From Thermoproteota archaeon (lineage in GTDB: Archaea; Thermoproteota; Korarchaeia; Korarchaeales; Korarchaeaceae): DNA of 5,918 nucleotides. The notes beneath the pieces were generated by a model. It had not been told where the DNA came from, ran no database searches, and worked only from the letters and a program-made list of their open reading frames with translations. The stretch is taken from positions 1 to 5,918 of the forward strand of contig DRBY01000103.1 of NCBI GenBank assembly GCA_011042755.1, given 5' to 3'. Within the stretch, counting starts at the first letter, position 1. The number at the start of each line of letters is the position of its first letter. A program made the position numbers and the translations under genes. Of this stretch, positions 1 through 4,779 are shown one piece after another.

Positions 1-948
1 CTGAGCGGTGAACTCCTCTGCCACAGTGGGCGGATTGTTCGGGTGCCCTATGACGTCTCCTCTCTTGAGCTCCTTTCTCTCAACTCCCTTCAGGTTGACT
101 CCTATGTTGTCACCAGGTTCTGCCTTGTCCAGCCTCTCGTGGTGCATCTCGATGCTCTTGACCTCGGCGGTCTTGTGGATTGGCTCTATGATTACGGTGT
201 CTCCAGGCTTAAGCACTCCGGTCTCAACTCTCCCCACGGCGACGGTCCCCACTCCAGTGATGGAGAACACATCTTGAATCGGCAGCCTGAGGGGCTTGTC
301 GATTGGCTTGGGCGGGGCCTCGAATGTGTCCATGACCTCGTAGAGGGTCGGGCCATCGTACCACGGCATCTTGTCGCTCCTCCTGTAGACGTTGTCACCC
401 TGCAGACCGCTGCAGGGCACGAAGTGTATCTTGTCCGGGTTGTACCCGACCTTCCTGAGCAGCTCAGCAACCTGCTCCTTGAGTTCCTCGAACCTCTCCT
501 TGCTGTAGTTGACGGTGGGGTCGTCCATCTTAGTTATCGCAACGGCCAGCTGGTTGACGCCCAGCGTCTTAATCAGGAAGACGTGCTCAATGGTCTGAGC
601 CTGAACGCCCTCGCCCCTCTTGGCGGAGACCGTGAGTATGGCGGCGTCGGCCTGGCTGGCCCCCGTTATCATGTTCTTGACGAAGTCCCTGTGGCCTGGG
701 GCGTCGATTATCGTGATGAGCTTGTGCGGAGTCTCGAGCTTGGTGTGGAAGAGGTCTATCGTCATGCCGCGCTCTCTCTCCTCCTTGAGCCTGTCGACCA
801 CCCAGGCGAACTTGGCGTCGTGAGCCAACTCCTCAGGCGGGAGTTCCTTGATTAGGCCAGCGTCCCAGTAGAGCCTCCCTATTAGCGTGGACTTGCCGTG
901 GTCGACGTGTCCCACGAACACGACGTTTACGTGCTCCTTCTCAGGCAT
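1..948 (-). CDS. tuf: Translation elongation factor EF-1 alpha (aEF1A), partial at the C-terminus
   Basis: This GTPase delivers aminoacyl-tRNA to the ribosomal A site in the cytoplasm. The ATG at 948-946 starts a 316-residue reading frame that runs off the left edge. Archaeal aEF1A is usually about 430 residues, so roughly the last 115, mostly domain 3, are missing. G1 is GHVDHGKST at 13-21. The switch I threonine is T63 in RGMTID, G3 is DAPGH at 82-86, G4 is TKMD at 139-142 (normally NKxD), and G5 lies in CSGLQGDN near 179-186. Domain 2 follows from about residue 218, with [13 protein letters not shown] at 232-244. The G domain is compact: about eight residues are absent before the KFAW segment, and the loop at 109-122 has the short GVQAQT form. 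A GGGTGAT ribosome site five bases upstream fixes the start. All lysines read are AAG. Identity is certain; only the symbol is conventional. Confidence 0.97.
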   Translation of the reverse strand, partial: MPEKEHVNVVFVGHVDHGKSTLIGRLYWDAGLIKELPPEELAHDAKFAWVVDRLKEERERGMTIDLFHTKLETPHKLITIIDAPGHRDFVKNMITGASQADAAILTVSAKRGEGVQAQTIEHVFLIKTLGVNQLAVAITKMDDPTVNYSKERFEELKEQVAELLRKVGYNPDKIHFVPCSGLQGDNVYRRSDKMPWYDGPTLYEVMDTFEAPPKPIDKPLRLPIQDVFSITGVGTVAVGRVETGVLKPGDTVIIEPIHKTAEVKSIEMHHERLDKAEPGDNIGVNLKGVERKELKRGDVIGHPNNPPTVAEEFTAQ

Positions 949-953
949 CTCAC

Positions 954-960
954 ATCACCC
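954..960 (-). promoter_or_regulatory. Shine-Dalgarno site of EF-1A
   Basis: On the minus strand GGGTGAT ends five bases before the ATG at 948. It matches the GGAGGTGAT complement of the archaeal 16S rRNA 3' end and supports translation from a leadered mRNA. Confidence 0.75.
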
Positions 961-1010
961 TCAATACACGCAATACTGCGTCTCAGCGGGTCCCGGTGTG
1001 GTTTCCACTC

Positions 1011-1024
1011 GCGTTTTAAAACTT
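1011..1024. promoter_or_regulatory. Shared TATA-like element between EF-1A and the membrane protein gene
   Basis: The self-complementary octamer TTTTAAAA at 1014-1021 is the only strong TATA-like box in this 97-base gap. On the minus strand it is preceded by ATAAG, a reasonable BRE, which fits EF-1A best: initiation about 25 bases on would lie near 991 and give a leader of roughly 43 bases with a Shine-Dalgarno site. On the plus strand the same spacing puts initiation almost exactly at the ATG at 1046, which has no Shine-Dalgarno site, so that gene may be leaderless. Its plus-strand BRE (CTCGCG) is poor. Transcription start sites are inferred from spacing only. Confidence 0.6.
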
Positions 1025-1045
1025 ATGTGACTTAAGCTAACTGCA

Positions 1046-1522
1046 ATGTCCACGCGTCCGCATTGGGGCATTACGGCCGATGAGCTGAATCAGCGAGAAC
1101 TCGTCCTTCGTAGGATGGGTCTGGCCACCTCGTGGGCTTGCCTGGGGCCAGCTGGCTCTATGCTAGCAGCGGCTCTAGCGTGCGAAAGAGTCGGATGCCC
1201 TCTGATACCGGGGTACGGCCCTCTAAACCTCGCTGCGCTTACATTTGCGATAATACTCTTCTTCTACGCTGACAGGGCCATCAAAATGATAAGAGCTGGC
1301 GATCCCAGGCCGTTCTTCAGGGTTCTATTGGTGGGAGGAGTGGAGATACCCCTCCTAGGCTTAGCATCCTCTCTCGCCGCTCGAACAGGGGAGACCCTCC
1401 TCACATCGCTGGCATTCTCGGCGTTAGCGTACAGCATTCTAGCCTCTGGCTGGAAGAGCCTCACACAGCTAATTGAAGGAGCCTCGAGCCCGGAGAGGAA
1501 GGAGAAAAAGAAGGCGAAGTGA
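1046..1522 (+). CDS. Uncharacterised four-helix integral membrane protein
   Basis: I do not recognise a family for this 158-residue protein. Four hydrophobic segments are visible at about 25-45, 59-76, 91-112 and 117-137. The N-terminal 24 residues (with RELVLRR), the loop DRAIKMIRAGDPR at 76-88 and the tail PERKEKKKAK at 149-158 are positively charged. The other two loops are not. The positive-inside rule therefore predicts both ends in the cytoplasm. C46 and C51 would sit in the first outer loop and could form a disulfide. There is no signal peptide and no catalytic motif that I can see. The ATG at 1046 has no Shine-Dalgarno site, and its distance from the TATA-like box suggests a leaderless transcript. 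It is divergent from EF-1A and converges on GAPDH with only 18 bases between stop codons. That it is a real gene is likely; its function is unknown. Confidence 0.8.
   Translation: MSTRPHWGITADELNQRELVLRRMGLATSWACLGPAGSMLAAALACERVGCPLIPGYGPLNLAALTFAIILFFYADRAIKMIRAGDPRPFFRVLLVGGVEIPLLGLASSLAARTGETLLTSLAFSALAYSILASGWKSLTQLIEGASSPERKEKKKAK
1505..1509 (-). terminator. Possible T-tract terminator of the phosphorylase-PGK-GAPDH operon
   Basis: About 32 bases past the GAPDH stop, the minus strand reads CTTCTTTTTCTCC, including a run of five T. Archaeal RNA polymerase often terminates at such tracts. The tract lies inside the 3' end of the convergent membrane protein gene, where it encodes the Lys-rich tail, so it may simply reflect coding. 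Confidence 0.3.
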
Positions 1523-1540
1523 CTATCTCAAGGAGTCTCC

Positions 1541-2581
1541 CTAGGGAAGTCTGTACAATCTTCCCCTAACAATACCCAGAGAGCTATCAGTTAAGGACAT
1601 TGATCTCTCTGCCTCAATATCCGTTAGCATGGATCTCACGGCATCGATGTTCTCAGGAACCACAATGGCCTCCTGATGTATCGCTTGCAGTAGGAATACC
1701 CACTCTCCGTCCACTCTCACAGACTCAGACCAAACGATGTTCTCGTAGATATCGGCTCGAGGGCGACCCAGTTCTCTGCCAACCTCTAAAAGGTCAGCTG
1801 TGGACCTGAATCCATCGCCCCTGCCTGACACTAAGACGATTCTCCTCTCTTGCGACAGCACGCTGAGCACCTCTTCCCTAGAAGCTTTCTGCGACAGCTT
1901 GAGGGCCAAGGAGTGGACATGCCCGTGTGTTGTGGGTACCTTGACGGCTGAGGTAACTATGTTAAGATCAGGGATAACCGTCAATACGTCTCTAGCATGG
2001 TGTGAGGGGATCGAGACCGGATCAGGGACTATTGCGTCTATCGGCCCTCTCTTCACTTCCTTAGGATCCGCAGATCTCCTCACAATGGTTACTATGGCTT
2101 TCTCGATCCCAAACTCTCTCTTGAATACCCAAAGGAGCCTACTCAGTCCTGTCGTGTTGCAGGACACGACTCTAACGTAGCGCTTCCCTCTGGCAGCCTC
2201 GTAGTTTACCTGAGCCACGAAACTAGCTTCTGCGACCTCGGGGTCTTCTCCGCCTTGAAATACGGCGGGAACGTCAGCAGTCTCGTAGATCGGCTTTAGC
2301 TTGGCGCCCTCTCCACCGGGAGTAGCGTCTATAATTATGTCAACGGACCTCAAGAGATCTTCGAGTGTTCCATGCAGCGGTAGACCTCTCTCCTCCCAAG
2401 CTCTGGCCCACTTTTCGTCAAGCGCGTAGAACCTGAGCCCTCTAGACGAGATCGCTATGGCAGCCCGGTAGTCAGGGGTCCGCTTGACCACTCCCACAAG
2501 ATCTATGTCTCCTTGGGCCCTCACGGCGCCTGCAACTCTGGACCCTATTGTGCCAAAGCCCACCACTCCGACTCTGATCAT
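1541..2581 (-). CDS. gap: Archaeal (type II) phosphorylating glyceraldehyde-3-phosphate dehydrogenase
   Basis: This enzyme interconverts glyceraldehyde 3-phosphate and 1,3-bisphosphoglycerate with NAD(P) in the cytoplasm. In many archaea it serves mainly gluconeogenesis. The 346-residue protein is close to the usual archaeal length of about 340. The Rossmann nucleotide loop is GFGTIG at 8-13, and IIDATPGG at 83-90 closes the dinucleotide fold. The catalytic cysteine is C141 in SCNTTGLSR. The catalytic domain continues with RRSADPKEVKRGPIDAIVPD at 168-187, PSHHARDV at 192-199 and VPTTHGHVHS at 215-224, which likely supplies the active-site histidine (H219 by analogy). The ATG overlaps the TGA of PGK as ATGA, with AAGGTG eight bases upstream as ribosome site. 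It is the last gene of the operon. I see no frameshift or missing key residue. The gap symbol is conventional. Confidence 0.96.
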   Translation of the reverse strand: MIRVGVVGFGTIGSRVAGAVRAQGDIDLVGVVKRTPDYRAAIAISSRGLRFYALDEKWARAWEERGLPLHGTLEDLLRSVDIIIDATPGGEGAKLKPIYETADVPAVFQGGEDPEVAEASFVAQVNYEAARGKRYVRVVSCNTTGLSRLLWVFKREFGIEKAIVTIVRRSADPKEVKRGPIDAIVPDPVSIPSHHARDVLTVIPDLNIVTSAVKVPTTHGHVHSLALKLSQKASREEVLSVLSQERRIVLVSGRGDGFRSTADLLEVGRELGRPRADIYENIVWSESVRVDGEWVFLLQAIHQEAIVVPENIDAVRSMLTDIEAERSMSLTDSSLGIVRGRLYRLP

Positions 2582-3840
2582 GGTGATGACACCTTCCTTA
2601 CCAGTGCATCAACCGCCGGGAGCGGGAGTCCCGCTAGCGCGTAGAGGATCGCCCCGCCAGCCGTGTATATCCTGCCCTCAACCCCGGTCATCTTGGCAGC
2701 GACGCTCAAGTGGCCGCCGCAGAGGACGGCTTCAATTCTAGCTCTGGAGCAGGCCTTGACGAATTCTAAGGTCCCTTTCCGGAACCTCGGATTCTCAAAG
2801 ACCCCCATTGGACCATTAGCCACGACTAGATCAGCGTCTTCTACGCGATCCGCATAGATCCCCACGGTGCCTGGACCTATGTCGACGATGGTAGCTCCGT
2901 CCGGGATGTTGTACACTGGCGCTAAGCCGACGTCGCCGCTTGGCTCAAGAACTACGAAGTCCACTGGGTACAGTATTCTCCCTTCAAAATCGGTTAGCAG
3001 CCTCTTTGCAGCCGGGAGGAGGATCTCTTTCTTCCTGTACGTAGAAGCCGACTGCGGCACCCGATAACCTGCGGCCTCTGCAATCAGCACTCCTAAGAGG
3101 CCGCCTGTCAAGATCTCCTCCACTAAACCTTTCCTCAGGGCCGCGTCCATTACCTTGATCTTGTCTTCAAGCTTAGATCCTCCAAGCGCGAATAGTCCCT
3201 TTCCGCCGATTCTGTTGATCTCCGAGAGTTCTTTGAGCATAGTAACCATCAGATTTCCGGCTGCCGACGGCTTAAGTAGCGGGAAGGCTACCAGCGATGG
3301 TTGCGACCTGTGGGCCGCCTGGAACGCGTCGTTAACATACGCATCTATCAGGGGGGCCAGCCGCCTTATCATGTGAGTATTAACCAGTTCTCTCGGATCG
3401 GCCTCTAGATTCTCCTCTGAGTGAAACCTCAGATTCTCAAGGAAGAGCACCTCTCCTGGCTGAAGCCTCTTGATCTCTTCTCGCGCCGATTTGCCCACAA
3501 CGGAATCCGTCCACTTGACCTCAACATTCTCTAAGATGTGGCTCAGTATCTTGGCGTGAGCCTCTGTGCTGATGAAATCCGGACTTCCCGGTCTTCCTTG
3601 GTGGGTTCCCACTATTACCGCCGCGCCTTCTTCCAGCAGAGTCTCTATCGTCTTGGTGGCTTGCTCTATCTTGGCTGTATCCATTATGATCGGCTGGCTG
3701 CTGTCTTCTCTCCCGACTGGCACGTTCATGTCCACTCTTACGAAAACCTTCTTGTTCCTGACGTCGAGGCTATCGAGCTTTGGGAGGGCTTCCAGCTTTG
3801 CGTCCCACTCGCTCCTCACTCCAGTGGCGGAAGGCTTCAT
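2578..3840 (-). CDS. pgk: Phosphoglycerate kinase
   Basis: This enzyme transfers phosphate between 1,3-bisphosphoglycerate/ADP and 3-phosphoglycerate/ATP. With the adjacent GAPDH it forms the lower gluconeogenic/glycolytic pair. The 420-residue length fits archaeal PGKs (about 410-415). The N-domain carries RVDMNVPV at 35-42, THQGRPG at 79-85, LENLRFHSEE at 134-143 and VNDAFQAAHRSQPS at 169-182. The nucleotide-binding C-domain carries LGGSKLEDKI at 219-228, NGPMGVFE at 342-349 and CGGHLSVAA at 374-382, where bacterial PGKs have GGGD; the His agrees with archaeal forms as I remember them, while the leading Cys looks unusual. I chose the ATG at 3840, which overlaps the phosphorylase stop as ATGA and has GGTGG four bases upstream. 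An ATG at 3882 would add 14 non-conserved residues inside the preceding gene. Confidence 0.95.
   Translation of the reverse strand: MKPSATGVRSEWDAKLEALPKLDSLDVRNKKVFVRVDMNVPVGREDSSQPIIMDTAKIEQATKTIETLLEEGAAVIVGTHQGRPGSPDFISTEAHAKILSHILENVEVKWTDSVVGKSAREEIKRLQPGEVLFLENLRFHSEENLEADPRELVNTHMIRRLAPLIDAYVNDAFQAAHRSQPSLVAFPLLKPSAAGNLMVTMLKELSEINRIGGKGLFALGGSKLEDKIKVMDAALRKGLVEEILTGGLLGVLIAEAAGYRVPQSASTYRKKEILLPAAKRLLTDFEGRILYPVDFVVLEPSGDVGLAPVYNIPDGATIVDIGPGTVGIYADRVEDADLVVANGPMGVFENPRFRKGTLEFVKACSRARIEAVLCGGHLSVAAKMTGVEGRIYTAGGAILYALAGLPLPAVDALVRKVSSP
2582..2593 (-). promoter_or_regulatory. Small hairpin holding the GAPDH ribosome site inside the end of PGK
   Basis: On the minus strand the 12 bases GGTGTCATCACC directly before the GAPDH ATG can fold into a GGTG/CACC stem of four pairs with a TCAT loop. 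The GGTG arm belongs to the Shine-Dalgarno sequence AAGGTG. A ribosome finishing PGK would open it, so it could add to translational coupling. The stem is short and its stability in a thermophile is doubtful. Confidence 0.35.
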
Positions 3841-4655
3841 GCTTCCACCACTGCACCCTCCAAAGCGTCCTTGCAGGCGCACTTTCTCTCAGGCGGTATC
3901 TTAGCTACAGCCAGCCTCAGAAGGGCTTTGACGTCGTCTATTCTCTTCGAGAAGACCTCCTTAACCTCCTCGTGGGTCAGCTTGAGGGGCCCGGAAACGC
4001 CAGCCGCGTAGTTCGTTACGACGTTGACTGTTGCGTAGCACGCAGCTACTTCTCTCGCCAGAGCCGCCTCTGGACATCCAGTCATGCCTACGACGTCGCC
4101 GCCGAGGACCCTGAACGCTCTTATCTCAGCCGGGGTTTCGAACCTGTTTCCCTCGGCACAGACGTACACTCCTCCATCTACCACCTCTAAGCCGAGTTCC
4201 TTTCCTGCCTCTAGGAGGACTCTCCTGAGCTCGGGGCAGTAGGTGCTCGGCGTCATTGACACGTGTACGACACCACCAACGATGCGATCGCCGACCCTGA
4301 TCTTCGTCTTACCGTCGTAGAATGTAGTCGCCCGGCACTTCGTGAAGTCAATGAAGTCGTCTGGAATAACTATAGTCCCAGGCGTCAACTCCGGGTTGAT
4401 AGCGCCCACGGCGTTAGTTGCAAGTATCCTGACGACTCCCAGCATCCTGAGCGCCAGTATGTTGGCTCTGTAGTTTACCATGAAGGGAGGGATCTCGTGC
4501 CTCTCTCCGTGCCTAGCGATGAACGCAACTTCTCTACCTTCAAGCACTCCGACGGATATTTTAACCTGGCCAAACGGGGTGTCCACCAATAGCCTCTGGG
4601 GCTCTTCTAAGAGTTCATAGAACCCGCTACCGCCGATTATACCCACTTCGGGCAA
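3837..4655 (-). CDS. MTAP/PNP-family nucleoside phosphorylase, predicted 6-oxopurine (methylthioinosine/inosine/guanosine) specific
   Basis: This enzyme splits a purine nucleoside with phosphate to give the base and (5-methylthio)ribose 1-phosphate. The 272-residue length matches the family (about 270). Visible motifs are IIGGSGFY at 6-13 (phosphate site), ARHGERHEIPP at 47-57, NYRAN at 61-65, TNAVGAIN at 80-87, AEGNRFETPAEI at 167-178, MTGCPEAALARE at 191-202 and VTNYAAG at 213-219. Human MTAP reads adenine with two aspartates in a DYD motif. Here N215 and A217 replace them, as in Pseudomonas methylthioinosine phosphorylase, which predicts preference for hypoxanthine or guanine nucleosides. 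P of the usual EGPRF is N170. A C-terminal CAC (C259, C261) resembles the CXC motif of Sulfolobus MTAPII. The start is TTG at 4655 with GAGGT four bases upstream; an in-frame TTG at 4691 lies in the TATA element. First gene of the operon. Confidence 0.88.
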   Translation of the reverse strand: MPEVGIIGGSGFYELLEEPQRLLVDTPFGQVKISVGVLEGREVAFIARHGERHEIPPFMVNYRANILALRMLGVVRILATNAVGAINPELTPGTIVIPDDFIDFTKCRATTFYDGKTKIRVGDRIVGGVVHVSMTPSTYCPELRRVLLEAGKELGLEVVDGGVYVCAEGNRFETPAEIRAFRVLGGDVVGMTGCPEAALAREVAACYATVNVVTNYAAGVSGPLKLTHEEVKEVFSKRIDDVKALLRLAVAKIPPERKCACKDALEGAVVEA

Positions 4656-4659
4656 GATG

Positions 4660-4667
4660 ACCTCACC
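4660..4667 (-). promoter_or_regulatory. Ribosome binding site that sets the TTG start of the phosphorylase
   Basis: The minus strand reads GGTGAGGTCATC immediately before the TTG at 4655. GAGGT at 4664-4660 ends four bases upstream of the start. The predicted transcript would begin near 4670, so the leader is only about 15 bases. Confidence 0.55.
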
Positions 4668-4687
4668 CCAACGCCCCCTCCTTTTTG

Positions 4688-4704
4688 GCAATATTTTAAA
4701 TAGC
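4688..4704. promoter_or_regulatory. Shared AT-rich TATA element of the divergent phosphorylase operon and thermosome gene
   Basis: The 124-base gap has one AT-rich stretch, ATATTTTAAATAG from 4691. Read rightward it supplies ATTTTAAATA and predicts initiation near 4722, giving a thermosome leader of about 57 bases. Read leftward it supplies TATTTAAAATA and predicts initiation near 4670, about 15 bases before the phosphorylase TTG. The two core promoters therefore overlap. Start sites are inferred from the usual spacing of about 25 bases. Confidence 0.6.
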
Positions 4705-4732
4705 GAGACATGCAGTCAATCGACGGAGCAGA

Positions 4733-4748
4733 GGACCCCCGGGGGTCC
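4733..4748. repeat. Perfect 16-bp GC palindrome in the predicted thermosome leader
   Basis: GGACCCCCGGGGGTCC is a perfect inverted repeat with no spacer. It lies about 10-25 bases downstream of the predicted thermosome start site and 16 bases before the ribosome site. As RNA it could form a six-pair stem with a CCGG loop. As DNA it could be an operator for a dimeric regulator. It does not look like a terminator because no T-tract follows; only CCTTT does. Confidence 0.6.
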
Positions 4749-4765
4749 CCTTTACCTGAATCTGG

Positions 4766-4773
4766 GGAGGTGA
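4766..4773 (+). promoter_or_regulatory. Strong Shine-Dalgarno site that sets the TTG start of the thermosome
   Basis: GGAGGTGA is a full match to the usual archaeal anti-Shine-Dalgarno complement and ends six bases before TTG at 4780. Its TGA (4771-4773) is also an in-frame stop, so the protein cannot begin further upstream. Confidence 0.85.
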
Positions 4774-4779
4774 CTTCAA

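Noticed and set aside
43..855. Long plus-strand open frame opposite EF-1A
   Set aside because: It lies wholly antisense to the conserved EF-1A gene. Its low-complexity Leu/Val-rich translation is what biased codons produce on the complementary strand.
1538..1547. TCCCTAGGGA palindrome at the GAPDH stop
   Set aside because: It is perfect but only 10 bp, with no usable loop and no T-tract. It probably reflects chance around the stop codon.
3841..3882. Upstream ATG for PGK at 3882
   Set aside because: It would overlap the phosphorylase by 46 bases and add a Gly-rich, non-conserved leader. The ATGA overlap at 3840 with a ribosome site is the better choice.
3538..4190. Plus-strand open frames opposite PGK and the phosphorylase
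   Set aside because: They are antisense shadows of two strongly supported genes and have no conserved motif.
4656..4691. In-frame TTG at 4691 as the phosphorylase start
   Set aside because: It lies in the TATA-like element, upstream of the predicted transcript start. The extra 12 residues are not family-like, and the TTG at 4655 has its own ribosome site.
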